A DNA stretch of 64,000 nucleotides, from assembly GCA_963625685.1 (NCBI GenBank), contig CAVFTR010000008.1, forward strand, positions 20,896-84,895, read 5' to 3'. A program made the translations under genes and the position numbers. Of this stretch, positions 35,162 to 43,686 are shown in pieces. The DNA comes from F23-B02 sp963625685 (GTDB lineage: Bacteria; Bacillota; Clostridia; Oscillospirales; Oscillospiraceae). Every line of letters starts with the position of its first letter. The first letter of the stretch is position 1. Below the pieces are notes generated by a model. It saw only the letters and a list, made by a program, of their open reading frames with translations, made no database searches and was not told the DNA's origin.

Positions 35162-37864
35162 ATGAATTTAAGCAGAAAATGGCTCAGCGAGTTTGTTGAC
35201 GGCGTTTCCGTCAGCGATATAGACGACCGCGAGTTTTCCGAGGCCATGACCCTGTCCGGCTCGAAGGTCGAGACATATGAGGATCTGGGCGCTGAGATAA
35301 AGAACGTTCTCGTCGGCCGCATCCTCTCCATGGAAAAGCACCCCGACTCAGACCATATGTGGGTATGTCAGACAGATATCGGCCAGGCAGAGCCCGTTCA
35401 GATAGTCACCGGCGCGTGGAATGTCCACGAGGGCGATCTCATCCCCGCCGCACTGCACAGCTCCACGCTGCCCGGCGGAAAGAAAATAAGCAAGGGCAAG
35501 CTCAGAGGCGTAATGTCAAACGGCATGCTCTGCTCGCTCAGGGAGCTGGGACTCGACGAGCGCGACTTCCCCTACGCCGTTATCACCGCTGCCGCGCTTC
35601 TGAACGACTATCACCCGCTTGATAAGGACAAGCCCTCGATCCCGGCCGATATAAAGGCAGGCGACAAGGTGTTCGGACCCGTTATCGCAGCCGAGGTCAA
35701 GGCCGTCGGGAACGCCGGACCTGGGCTCTGGAGCGTGAAGCTCTGCAACGGCTGCGAGGGCATCACCGTTACGACCGCATGTCAGAACATCCACACCGGA
35801 GACATGGTCGCGTACAACACGAAGTCCGAGAGCATCTGCACTCTCGATGATCTGCACGCCCAGCAGGCGGAGTTTCCTCACTGCATCCCGGACGGAATAT
35901 TCATCCTGCACGAGGACGGCATTAAGCCCGGCGACGATATAAGGCCCGTCATAGGCGCGGACGACCACGTCATTGAGTTTGAGATAACCCCCAACCGCCC
36001 CGACTGTCTGTCCGTCATCGGCCTTGCCCGCGAGGCTGCGGCGACCTTCGGCAAGGAGCTTCGGACCCACGCCCCCGTCGTCAAGGGCGGCGCTGACGGC
36101 GTCCTCACGGAGCTTCTGTCGGTCGAGACTCCGGCTGCCGACCTCTGTCCGAGATACACCGCGCGCATGGTGCGCAACGTGAAGATCGCACCATCGCCGA
36201 AATGGATGCGCGAGAGGCTGCGCGCGATGGGCGTAAGGCCGATAAACAACATCGTCGATATAACAAACTACGTCATGATGGAGTACGGCCAGCCGATGCA
36301 CGCGTTCGACTACCGCTACGTCAAGGGCGGCAGGATCATCGTGCGAAGGGCCGCCGAGGGCGAGGAGCTCACGACGCTCGACGGCAATGTAAGAAAATTA
36401 AATCCCAACATTCTCGTCATTGCCGACGACACCCGCGCCGTCGGCCTTGCCGGCATCATGGGCGGCGAGAACAGCGAGATCGTTTCAGACACCGTCGACG
36501 TCGTATTCGAGTCGGCAAACTTCGACGGCACCTGCATCCGCAAGGGCGCTCTGTCGCTCGGCATGCGCACCGAGGCCTCGGCAAAGTTTGAAAAGGGTCT
36601 TGACCCCATGAATACCCTTCCGGCGGTCGACAGAGCATGCGAGCTCGTCGAGCTGCTCGGCGCGGGCGAGGTCGTCGACGGCGTTATCGATATAGTTAAC
36701 TCCGTACCCGAGCAGACGGTGCTCGCGCTGCGTCCGGATAAGATAAACGCGCTTCTCGGCACGGACGTCCCGACCGGGACGATGCAGGATATCCTCCGCA
36801 GTCTCCAGTTCGGCGTCGACGGCGAGACGATAAGCGTCCCCTCCTGGAGAGGCGACGTCGGCCACTACTCCGACCTTGCCGAGGAGGTCGCGCGCTTCTA
36901 CGGCTACAACAGCATCCCCTGCACGCTCGTTTCCGGCGAGAGCACGCTCGGCGGCTACTCCGACGAGCAGCTTCTCGAGCAGCGCCTCGGCGCGCTGTGC
37001 CGCGCGGCGGGCTATGACGAGATAATCACCTACTCCTTTATCTCCCCCTCCTACTACGACAAGATCCGCATGCCGGCGGACTCTCCCGAGCGCGAGAGCT
37101 TCAGGATACTCAATCCTCTGGGCGAGGACACCTCCATCATGCGCACGACCACCCTGCCGTCCATGCTCGAGATACTTGCGCGGAACCATAACTTCCGCAA
37201 TAAGGACGTCAGGCTCTATGAGCTGGGCCGCACCTACCACCTCGGCGGCGAGGACGGGCTTGCCATAGAAAAGAAATACCTCACCCTCGGAGCCTACGGG
37301 CCGAAGCTGAGCTTCTTCACCGTCAAGGGCCTTGTCGAGGCCATTATGAAGGAGCTTCGCGCTTCCGACGTCAGCTACGAGGCCTGCGGCGATAATCCCT
37401 CCTACCACCCCGGCCGCTGCGCTGTCGTCCGGGCGGGCGGCGAGCGCATAGGCGTGTTCGGTCAGATCCATCCGCTGGTCGCCGCAAACTACGGCGTCGA
37501 CGCGGAGCTCTACTGCGCCGAGCTCTCGCTCGAAAAGCTTCTCGGCTCCTGCGGCCCCGACCCGGTGTACAGGCCGCTGCCCAAGTTCCCCGCCGTCACG
37601 CGCGATATCGCTGTCGTCTGCGACAAGGCCATACCCGTGGCAAAGCTCATCGACTGCATCACGAAGGCAGGCGGAAAATATCTCAAGGGCTGCGCACTGT
37701 TTGATATCTACACCGGCTCGCACATCGCAAGCGGCATGAAATCGGTCGCCTTCTCCCTGACTCTGAGAGCCGACGATCAGACACTCACCGACGAGCACGC
37801 CGAGGAGACGATGAAGGCCGTTCTCGAGGCTCTGGAGCGCGATTTCGGCGCGGTGATGCGCTAA
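35162..37864 (+). CDS. pheT: Phenylalanine--tRNA ligase beta subunit with an extra N-terminal insert
   Basis: 900 residues, about 100 longer than the usual bacterial PheT. Order: tRNA-binding OB domain (about 40-140 with VTGAWNVHEGDLIPAAL, KISKGKLRGVMSNGMLCS), an inserted stretch (about 140-237), then DGIFIL resuming the standard sequence. Next come B3/B4 editing domain (RPDCLSVIGLAREAA, INNIVDITNYVM), B5 domain, catalytic-like core and the C-terminal ferredoxin-fold anticodon-binding domain (PKFPAVTRDIAVVCD). The insert contains GLWSVKLCNGCEGITVTTA and FPHCIP. Start ATG 35162 has GGGAGGAG nearby. Confidence 0.95.
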   Translation: MNLSRKWLSEFVDGVSVSDIDDREFSEAMTLSGSKVETYEDLGAEIKNVLVGRILSMEKHPDSDHMWVCQTDIGQAEPVQIVTGAWNVHEGDLIPAALHSSTLPGGKKISKGKLRGVMSNGMLCSLRELGLDERDFPYAVITAAALLNDYHPLDKDKPSIPADIKAGDKVFGPVIAAEVKAVGNAGPGLWSVKLCNGCEGITVTTACQNIHTGDMVAYNTKSESICTLDDLHAQQAEFPHCIPDGIFILHEDGIKPGDDIRPVIGADDHVIEFEITPNRPDCLSVIGLAREAAATFGKELRTHAPVVKGGADGVLTELLSVETPAADLCPRYTARMVRNVKIAPSPKWMRERLRAMGVRPINNIVDITNYVMMEYGQPMHAFDYRYVKGGRIIVRRAAEGEELTTLDGNVRKLNPNILVIADDTRAVGLAGIMGGENSEIVSDTVDVVFESANFDGTCIRKGALSLGMRTEASAKFEKGLDPMNTLPAVDRACELVELLGAGEVVDGVIDIVNSVPEQTVLALRPDKINALLGTDVPTGTMQDILRSLQFGVDGETISVPSWRGDVGHYSDLAEEVARFYGYNSIPCTLVSGESTLGGYSDEQLLEQRLGALCRAAGYDEIITYSFISPSYYDKIRMPADSPERESFRILNPLGEDTSIMRTTTLPSMLEILARNHNFRNKDVRLYELGRTYHLGGEDGLAIEKKYLTLGAYGPKLSFFTVKGLVEAIMKELRASDVSYEACGDNPSYHPGRCAVVRAGGERIGVFGQIHPLVAANYGVDAELYCAELSLEKLLGSCGPDPVYRPLPKFPAVTRDIAVVCDKAIPVAKLIDCITKAGGKYLKGCALFDIYTGSHIASGMKSVAFSLTLRADDQTLTDEHAEETMKAVLEALERDFGAVMR

Positions 37865-37910
37865 AGCGGCTCTTTTCGTGCGCAATTTGCATGATTTCTC
37901 GCATATGTGC

Positions 37911-37939
37911 TTTACAAGTGAGAATAAACTGGTTATAAT
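37911..37939 (+). promoter_or_regulatory. ireB promoter
   Basis: -35 TTTACA (37911-37916), 17-nt spacer, -10 TATAAT (37934-37939), 36 bp before the ATG. Confidence 0.8.
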
Positions 37940-37975
37940 AGCAGCAAGATATTTTTTGACCGAGGAGTGATAATT

Positions 37976-38221
37976 ATGGAAGACATCACGAGAAAATTTG
38001 CCGTTGTCGACAGCAAGACCGAGATGCGCGAGATCCTGTCGTCCGTATACAATTCGCTTAAGGTTAAAGGCTATGATCCTATTAACCAGCTTGTAGGCTA
38101 CATTCTTTCCGAGGACCCGACGTACATCACAAATTACAATAATGCAAGAAGCCTTATTTGCAGGATCGACAGAGATGAGCTCATGCACGAGCTGCTGACT
38201 AATTATCTGAAGGACAACTGA
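37976..38221 (+). CDS. IreB family regulatory phosphoprotein (UPF0297)
   Basis: 81 residues from ATG 37976 with GAGGAG upstream. Matches IreB/YrzL: KFAVVDSKTEMREILSSVYN, a central KVKGYDPINQLVGYILSEDP and TNYNNARSLICRIDRDEL. In Enterococcus IreB is phosphorylated by the Ser/Thr kinase IreK and affects cephalosporin tolerance. In many Firmicutes it sits in alaS-yrzL-ruvX; here it stands alone with its own promoter and terminator. Confidence 0.93.
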   Translation: MEDITRKFAVVDSKTEMREILSSVYNSLKVKGYDPINQLVGYILSEDPTYITNYNNARSLICRIDRDELMHELLTNYLKDN

Positions 38222-38234
38222 AAAAGCAGATGTC

Positions 38235-38271
38235 AAAAGGGTCTGTACGTTTTTACCGTGCAGACCCTTTT
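38235..38271 (+). terminator. Intrinsic terminator of ireB
   Basis: Stem of about 15 bp (38235-38249 with 38257-38271), T-rich loop, T4 at the 3' side. Confidence 0.85.
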
Positions 38272-38294
38272 CTTTAAAAATCAGCGCGATTTTA

Positions 38295-38323
38295 TTGACA
38301 AATGTTCGAAAATAGTATAAATT
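38295..38323 (+). promoter_or_regulatory. Promoter of the 38366 secreted-protein gene
   Basis: Consensus -35 TTGACA (38295-38300). The -10 may be TAAATT at 17-nt spacing (38318-38323) or TATAAA at 15 nt (38316-38321). Confidence 0.6.
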
Positions 38324-38365
38324 ATCTGCGTTAAATTGGGGTATTAACAGAAAAGGAGAAAAGCA

Positions 38366-40633
38366 ATGAACAGAAAACTCATAAGCATTCTTCTGGTCAT
38401 CGTCATGATAGCGGGGCTCTTCCCCGCTGCGGTGCTGGCCGAAGATACAACGGCATCCGAAGCTCCGTATGAAGCCGGTCCCGCAGGCAAAGAAGACGTT
38501 GCCGTAATGGTGTACGGCAAGAGCATTTCCGATCTTGTCTGTAAGGATAATTATACTCTTGATAACTTTTCCGATGCTCTTAAAAATGAGCTGAAGGGAT
38601 ATCTTGCAAACGAAAAGCTGCCCGAGGTCGAGATGTATCTCGTAAACAACGAGGGTCAAGGCTATAAGCTCACGCAGGAGGGCAAGCCGAAGGACGCGGC
38701 GTTTCTGTCGTCATTCAAGTTTGAAGCCAGCGGCATTGCTAAGCCGCTCGAGTTGGTTGCCTCTCCTATTCAGTCTCTGTTTGAGTGGCTGTTAAATGAC
38801 ACTCAAACATACGGTGAGTTCTACAGGATCTACGGTGCATCAAATGTGCCCGAGGGCGATTACACGCTTATGATAAGCAAGATAAGCGGCGACGGCTACA
38901 AGCTCTGGGAGCCTGCAAACGGCAGCTGTACGGTTCATGTGGGCAAGGCCTCTGATAACTTTATAAACAGCAAAATCAACTATGTCGGATATGATATGCC
39001 TGTAGGCAGCTTCAGCGCATCATTTTGGGGTCTTGAACTTGCCTCACTGGAAATCAGCATGCCCGGCGTATTCCTCAAGGCCGAGGACCCCGGCATAAGC
39101 TTCACCTCCGCTAACTACGGCGGACAGGCCGTGCCCGATGCCGAGTTTGTGCTCGTAAACCGCGACGAGATCGAAAGAATCGTAAAAGCCGCTGCCGTTA
39201 TGGGTGAAAACACCTTTACCAACGCAATGGAGAAGATAGGCTCCGACGGCTTTACCTGGAATGAGCTGAGTATCCTCAACAAGCAGCTGCTCGAATGGGA
39301 CAGCGAAAATCAGCAGATAAGCATCAACAAGGAGAACGCGCGCAAGCTTCTGGGCACATACTGGGCGCTGGTCGAGGCTTCTGCAAAGGAGCCGATAACC
39401 GACTTCCTCAACGACGAGCCGTATATCCATCTGCCGGCGATACTTCTTGCAACAGCCGATGAAAACGGCATAGTCCGTTTCACCGAGGACAGCAACGTGA
39501 CGCTCATCTGGTCGATGCAGATACTCCTCAAGCTCGGCAATGTCGTCATCGACGAGGTACAGAATGCAGAGCTGCTCGACGGCGTGTTTGAAAACAAAAG
39601 CACCGAGGCACTCGTCAATTTCGCGATCATAGCGGCAAAGTATCTGCTCCAGAAGGGGCTGGATTATTCCAAGGAGCCTGATTTTGCCGAATTCATAAAC
39701 GACTGGATATACCCCGTTCTGCAGAACGACAATGTGATGCAGTACGCCAAGGATCTGCTTAAAGATAAGGCGAGCGAGTATGAGGACGTTATAAGCATGC
39801 TCCCCTCGCACGCGATACTCACGCCGAAGATGCCGTCCGGCAGCTACATTCTGTTCCAGTCCGAGGCTCCCTACGGCTATGTGCGCAGCCCGCTGTTTTA
39901 CACGGTGCAGCTTAACTGGGATACAACCGGTCAGGATATAAGCAAGTGGTGCTTTGCAAGCGTCGGAAGCTGCGGCATTGTCCTCCCCTACTACGCCGAG
40001 GACTGCTACACTTATCTCAGGGAGTTTGATCTTGCCAAGTCCGTGGATGACATTCTTGACAACATAAGCGGCGGAAGGCTCGACAGCTTCGTCCAGGATA
40101 TGCTCAATAATACGACCGACGTGACGTACGCAGCCATCGCTTATCAGAGCTACTACATATACTGGTACATGGGCGGCAAGCTGGTATACGGCTCTCAGGA
40201 GGAGCTTGCTGCTGCTCTGACGGAGTATCTTTACTCCTACGGCCGCACGGCGCAGAACATGATGATATTCGCAAGCAAGGTCATGAAGGACTCCAAGAGC
40301 GTTGTAACCGGCACTATCGACGAAAGCTGGACCTTCTACAGCGTCTCGACGAGCGCAAGGACAAATGCGGCTCTGACCGTTCAGGCGACCATCAAGGGCA
40401 TTGCCGGCAGCATCGACACCTCCGGCAGCGAAGCTCTCGGCAATGTGCAGCAGGGTCTTAACGATCTTGCCGATAAGATCGACACCGATAACCGTATCGC
40501 TGACAAAGCAGACGAATTCCTGACCAAGGTCGAGGACAGCGTTGCGGACGCTGCGTCAAAGCTCGCATCCTCCGCTCTGAAGACCGGCATAAAGATAGCC
40601 AAGGGCTTCATCAGCTGGATGTCAAAGAAATAA
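38366..40633 (+). CDS. Large secreted protein with SpaA/prealbumin-like modules, unknown function
   Basis: 755 residues with a clear signal peptide (cleavage near PAAVLA-ED, residue 25). Two places resemble SpaA-type pilin/adhesin modules: VPEGDYTLMISKISGDGYKLW (about 170-190) and MPSGSYILFQSEAPYGYVRS (about 490-510), like the VPAGxYxLxExxAPxGY phrase of prealbumin-like repeats. The rest is helical and unlike anything I recognise. No LPXTG or SLH anchor is seen, and the C-terminus ends in an amphipathic helix (TGIKIAKGFISWMSKK). AAAGGAGA precedes the ATG. Codon use is less G/C-biased than neighbours. Confidence 0.72.
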   Translation: MNRKLISILLVIVMIAGLFPAAVLAEDTTASEAPYEAGPAGKEDVAVMVYGKSISDLVCKDNYTLDNFSDALKNELKGYLANEKLPEVEMYLVNNEGQGYKLTQEGKPKDAAFLSSFKFEASGIAKPLELVASPIQSLFEWLLNDTQTYGEFYRIYGASNVPEGDYTLMISKISGDGYKLWEPANGSCTVHVGKASDNFINSKINYVGYDMPVGSFSASFWGLELASLEISMPGVFLKAEDPGISFTSANYGGQAVPDAEFVLVNRDEIERIVKAAAVMGENTFTNAMEKIGSDGFTWNELSILNKQLLEWDSENQQISINKENARKLLGTYWALVEASAKEPITDFLNDEPYIHLPAILLATADENGIVRFTEDSNVTLIWSMQILLKLGNVVIDEVQNAELLDGVFENKSTEALVNFAIIAAKYLLQKGLDYSKEPDFAEFINDWIYPVLQNDNVMQYAKDLLKDKASEYEDVISMLPSHAILTPKMPSGSYILFQSEAPYGYVRSPLFYTVQLNWDTTGQDISKWCFASVGSCGIVLPYYAEDCYTYLREFDLAKSVDDILDNISGGRLDSFVQDMLNNTTDVTYAAIAYQSYYIYWYMGGKLVYGSQEELAAALTEYLYSYGRTAQNMMIFASKVMKDSKSVVTGTIDESWTFYSVSTSARTNAALTVQATIKGIAGSIDTSGSEALGNVQQGLNDLADKIDTDNRIADKADEFLTKVEDSVADAASKLASSALKTGIKIAKGFISWMSKK

Positions 40634-40665
40634 CACCGGGACAGAGCAAGGCTCTGTGAAACATT

Positions 40666-40715
40666 AAAACGGTTTTAGTAAAGAGCGATATCCGCCTTTG
40701 TAAAGCCGTTTTTTT
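40666..40715 (+). terminator. Terminator after the secreted-protein gene
   Basis: Imperfect long hairpin (AAAACGG at 40666-40672 pairs with CCGTTTT at 40706-40712) and a run of seven T. A smaller hairpin ACAGAG-5 nt-CTCTGT lies just upstream. Confidence 0.7.
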
Positions 40716-40795
40716 GCTTTATTTCATACAATTTTGCGTATTTGTAATTATTTTGGTCTTTATTAGTCAAAAGGCTGTTTTTGACTTTTATTGCC

Positions 40796-40824
40796 TTGAT
40801 TTTAACGCATCTGCCGGTTATAAT
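40796..40824 (+). promoter_or_regulatory. Promoter of the SCP2 gene
   Basis: -35 TTGATT (40796-40801), 17-nt spacer, -10 TATAAT (40819-40824). Confidence 0.78.
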
Positions 40825-40881
40825 GTAAAAGCTTTTTCAGCAGCGCGACCAACAGCGCGCATAATTACAGGAGGAATTATC

Positions 40882-41289
40882 ATGGCAAAAGCTGTTAACC
40901 AGGAATGGTTTGAGAAACTGTGCGCAGATGTTCTGCCCAAGTTCTCCGAGAAGAAGACCGGCAAGCTCAATACCTTCACCTACACCGAGATATGGACCGA
41001 AAACCCCGACGGCAGCACCTTCTGGTTCTACGTTGACGTTCAGGACAACGTCTGCGTCGAGCACAAGTGCGGCACCGGCGAGGCCAGCGCTCCCGACGCA
41101 AGCTTCACCGTTATAGGACCTTACGCCAACTTCGCAAAGGTCATCACCGGCGAGTGGGACTCCAAGACTCCGCTCATGAAGGGCAAGTTCAAGCTCAAGG
41201 GCAACCTGCTCGCAGCAGTCGCTCACCTCGGCGTATACGAGAGCCTTATAGATTCCAAGAAGGCTGTCGACTGGGACTACGGCGTCTGA
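40882..41289 (+). CDS. SCP2 sterol-transfer-like lipid-binding protein
   Basis: 135 residues from ATG 40882 with AGGAGG. The SCP2 fold is suggested by strands around STFWFYVDVQDNVCVEHKCG and the C-terminal half with DASFTVIGPYANFAKVITGEWD and PLMKGKFKLKGNLLAAVAHL, the typical phrase of small stand-alone SCP2 proteins (a hydrophobic ligand cavity closed by the last helix). The ligand is unknown; fatty acids or acyl-CoA are usual. Strong promoter and terminator make it a single-gene unit. Two small paralogous genes lie just beyond, on the other strand. Confidence 0.85.
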   Translation: MAKAVNQEWFEKLCADVLPKFSEKKTGKLNTFTYTEIWTENPDGSTFWFYVDVQDNVCVEHKCGTGEASAPDASFTVIGPYANFAKVITGEWDSKTPLMKGKFKLKGNLLAAVAHLGVYESLIDSKKAVDWDYGV

Positions 41290-41309
41290 TATCAGTCATA
41301 CAGTCATAT

Positions 41310-41343
41310 AAAAAGCTCCGATGCATGTGCATCGGAGCTTTTT
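41310..41343. terminator. Bidirectional terminator between the SCP2 gene and small paralogs
   Basis: Perfect 16-bp inverted repeat (41310-41325 with 41328-41343) including A5 and T5. Confidence 0.9.
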
Positions 41344-41354
41344 CATGTCGGTAT

Positions 41355-41564
41355 TTATTTTGCCTTTATGGCTGCCTCAATGGCCGCTGCCTTGTCGGCA
41401 GGAACAAGGCCCTTGCTGGTAACAAGATCAAATATCTCGCCGCAGGTCTTCTTGTAGAACAGCTTGAGGGGGTACTTCAGAAGGTTGGGGGCGTACTGCT
41501 CGCACAGCTCGCGTCCGCCGTTGACCTCGAAAAAGTCCTTAACTGTCATGCTCTTGAAATCCAT
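41355..41564 (-). CDS. Small hypothetical protein, paralog of the 41646 product
   Basis: 69 residues from ATG 41564, with AAGGAGG properly spaced (an ATG 6 nt earlier lies against the site). Sequence pattern: VKDFFEVNGGRELCEQYAPN, LKYPLKLFYKKTCGEIFDLV and a terminal AAAIEAAIKAK. It shares DFxE, GxEL, a PLKLxYK-like core and a terminal Ala-rich helix with the neighbour, so the two arose by tandem duplication. No family or function known to me; soluble, helical. Confidence 0.65.
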   Translation of the reverse strand: MDFKSMTVKDFFEVNGGRELCEQYAPNLLKYPLKLFYKKTCGEIFDLVTSKGLVPADKAAAIEAAIKAK

Positions 41565-41645
41565 AGTCATCCTCCTTGATGTGGCTTATTCAGAAAGCGC
41601 GCCGCCCGCCGGGCAGGGCTTTGAGATACGATTCAATAATTCAGA

Positions 41646-41879
41646 TCATTTATCGCCGTAGCGCTCGTTGAATGCCTTTTCGAGCGCGGCAGCTTCCTCT
41701 GCGGTGCAGCGGCCGAGCTTTATGCAGGTCTCGACAACGTCGCCGGCCTTCTTGTTGTAATAGGGTTTGTACATGAGCTTCGGGAGCTTTGCGATGCCGG
41801 GGGTGAACTCCTTGAAAAGCTCTACGCCGTTATAGGTCTCGAGGAAATCCTTACCGAGAGTGTCTTTAAAAACTGCCAT
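41646..41879 (-). CDS. Small hypothetical protein, paralog of the 41355 product
   Basis: 77 residues; AAGGAGAAT precedes the ATG. Pattern: GKDFLETYNGVELFKEFTPG, AKLPKLMYKPYYNKKAGDVV and a terminal EEAAALEKAFNERYG. First of two paralogous genes on the minus strand, 81 bp apart, expressed from the promoter at 41942-41971. Function unknown; no signal peptide or membrane segment. Confidence 0.65.
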   Translation of the reverse strand: MAVFKDTLGKDFLETYNGVELFKEFTPGIAKLPKLMYKPYYNKKAGDVVETCIKLGRCTAEEAAALEKAFNERYGDK

Positions 41880-41941
41880 GATAATTCTCCTTTTTCATTT
41901 ATACGCGGACCTTCCCTCTGTCCGCTTTGATGATATGACCA

Positions 41942-41971
41942 TGTTACAACATTTATGTCGCGTTTGTCAAC
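41942..41971 (-). promoter_or_regulatory. Promoter of the two small paralogs
   Basis: Minus strand: -35 TTGACA (41966-41971), 18-nt spacer, -10 TAACAT (41942-41947). Confidence 0.7.
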
Positions 41972-42034
41972 ACCTTGACAGTACCGACGCCCAATTTCGA
42001 CATATTAAACAAATTACGGATTAAAATTTCTCAA

Positions 42035-42622
42035 CTATTTTTTTGCATGGAAATCGCCCTCGGTGCCGCTGAGGAGCCTTCCGATATTGCCGCGGTGCAT
42101 GAAAACGACCAGCGCCGCGGAAAAAACGCACATATACAGCATCGGCGCCGCAGCCTTCGTCAGCACAGCCGCTATCGGCAGCGAAACGGCCGCGCACATC
42201 GAGCCGAGCGATACCTTGCGGGTGGACAGGCTCACGGCGAAAAATACCGCCATGATGATCGCGAACACCCACGGCCCCGTCATTAGGCCGAGAGCCGCGC
42301 CGACGGATACGCCCTTCCCGCCGCGAAACGAAAAATATACGGGAAAGCAGTGGCCGATGATGCAGGCCGCTCCGGCAAGAGCCTCGCCGCTCACGCCGCC
42401 GAGTGCCGAGCCTATGAGCATCGCCGCGACGGTCTTCACCGTGTCCGCCGCAAAGGTCGCAAGGCCGGCCTTCATGCCGTAAACGCGGGCCATATTCGTC
42501 GCCCCGGCGTTGCCGCTGCCCTTTTCGCGCACGTCGCCGCCGTACACGCGCCTTGACAGCGGGATCGACGCGCAGAACGAGCCCAGGAGATATGCTATGA
42601 GCGCGATAAGAACAAATCTCAT
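42035..42622 (-). CDS. plsY: Acyl-phosphate:glycerol-3-phosphate acyltransferase PlsY
   Basis: 195-residue polytopic membrane enzyme making lysophosphatidate from acyl-phosphate and glycerol-3-phosphate. The three PlsY motifs are present: GSFCASIPLSRRVYGGDVRE-GSGNAGATNMAR region, CIIGHCFPVYFSFRGGKGVS and the C-terminal FMHRGNIGRLLSGTE. Single gene with an AT-rich upstream region; acyl-phosphate synthase PlsX is not in this window. Confidence 0.92.
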   Translation of the reverse strand: MRFVLIALIAYLLGSFCASIPLSRRVYGGDVREKGSGNAGATNMARVYGMKAGLATFAADTVKTVAAMLIGSALGGVSGEALAGAACIIGHCFPVYFSFRGGKGVSVGAALGLMTGPWVFAIIMAVFFAVSLSTRKVSLGSMCAAVSLPIAAVLTKAAAPMLYMCVFSAALVVFMHRGNIGRLLSGTEGDFHAKK

Positions 42623-42688
42623 TGCCGCACCTCCCTATATCAAAAATTTCAAGTATATTATATCAATATTTTTAAGTATTTCAATAGT

Positions 42689-42718
42689 AAAAATGCACAG
42701 TCTCGTACCGTGCATTTT
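42689..42718. terminator. Terminator after the HMA-DsbD_2 gene
   Basis: Nine-bp inverted repeat (42690-42698 with 42710-42718) with A-run and T-run; on the minus strand it lies 8 bp beyond the stop of the 42727 gene. Confidence 0.75.
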
Positions 42719-42726
42719 GTGATATC

Positions 42727-43686
42727 TTATAAAAATCCCGACATTCTCAGACCGCCGATGAGCATCTTTATGCCGAAGGCCGTTACGAGCACGGCGCTGA
42801 GCTTTATCATGTATTTCATGTATCTGCGCGGTATCAGCGAGCCGAGAGAGCCGAAAAGCAGCATCAGCGGGACCGTGCCGAGGGCGAAGACGAGCATCAC
42901 GAGCGCTCCCCTTCCCGCGCTGCCGCCCGACATCGCGAGCAGCCACATGGCGTACATGGAGCCGCAGGGCATCACGCCGGTAAGAAGCCCCACGATAAGC
43001 GGCCGCGAGGAAAAGCGGCGGCGGGCGCCGGAGGACGCGGTGCAGAAGGAGCTCTGCTGCGGCGCGAGAGCGCGCAGTCCGGGCAGCAGTCCCCACATGT
43101 TGACGCCAAGCAGCGCGACGAGCATGCCGAGCATCGTAAAGGCTATGCTCTTTGCCTGCATCGTGTAGCTTATGACCGTTCCGAGAGCGCCGAATACGGC
43201 TCCCATGGCCGTGTACGAAGCGAGCCTGCCCGCATTGTAGCCCGCGGCGGCCCTTACAGGCGACGCGGCCGCTCCCGACTGGCTGAGCATGATGCCGCCG
43301 CACATGGCGATGCAGTGCGTGCCGCTAAGAAGACCGATAAGGAATATATAGCCGAGCGGCGCTCCCTCATAGGCCTCCGGCACCGCGTTGAGCTTCACGT
43401 TCAGCAGCAGCCAGACGAGCCCCGCCGTTAATGCGGCGCATATTATGTCAACCATATACTCCGTTTTTCCCTTTTCGCCCGTCTCGTAGCCGGCTTTCTC
43501 AACAGCTTGGCAGAGCGCCGCGGTATCGGCTATGCCGGGATCGTACAGTATCCTGGCCGAGCCCCTGAAATAGCTCGCCCTTGCCGAGACCACGCCGCGG
43601 ACGGACATCAGCGCGGACTCGATACTGTCCGTGCAGGCGCGGCAGATCATGCCGCGGATCCTTATCTCAGTTTCGCAGGTCTTCAT
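42727..43686 (-). CDS. HMA domain fused to a DsbD_2/TauE-SafE-like membrane domain
   Basis: 319 residues from the ATG at 43686, which overlaps the stop of the half-ATPase gene by 4 bp; the longer open frame is a shadow. Residues 1-70 form a heavy-metal-associated domain with GMICRAC (C15, C18). Six or so helices follow, with the hallmark LLSGTHCIAMCGGIMLSQSG, YNAGRLASYTAMGAVFGALG and VGLLTGVMPCGSMYAMWLL: the UreH/DsbD_2 branch of sulfite-exporter-like proteins, often linked to copper handling. The two Cys-containing helices could pass metal or thiol electrons. Confidence 0.85.
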   Translation of the reverse strand: MKTCETEIRIRGMICRACTDSIESALMSVRGVVSARASYFRGSARILYDPGIADTAALCQAVEKAGYETGEKGKTEYMVDIICAALTAGLVWLLLNVKLNAVPEAYEGAPLGYIFLIGLLSGTHCIAMCGGIMLSQSGAAASPVRAAAGYNAGRLASYTAMGAVFGALGTVISYTMQAKSIAFTMLGMLVALLGVNMWGLLPGLRALAPQQSSFCTASSGARRRFSSRPLIVGLLTGVMPCGSMYAMWLLAMSGGSAGRGALVMLVFALGTVPLMLLFGSLGSLIPRRYMKYMIKLSAVLVTAFGIKMLIGGLRMSGFL

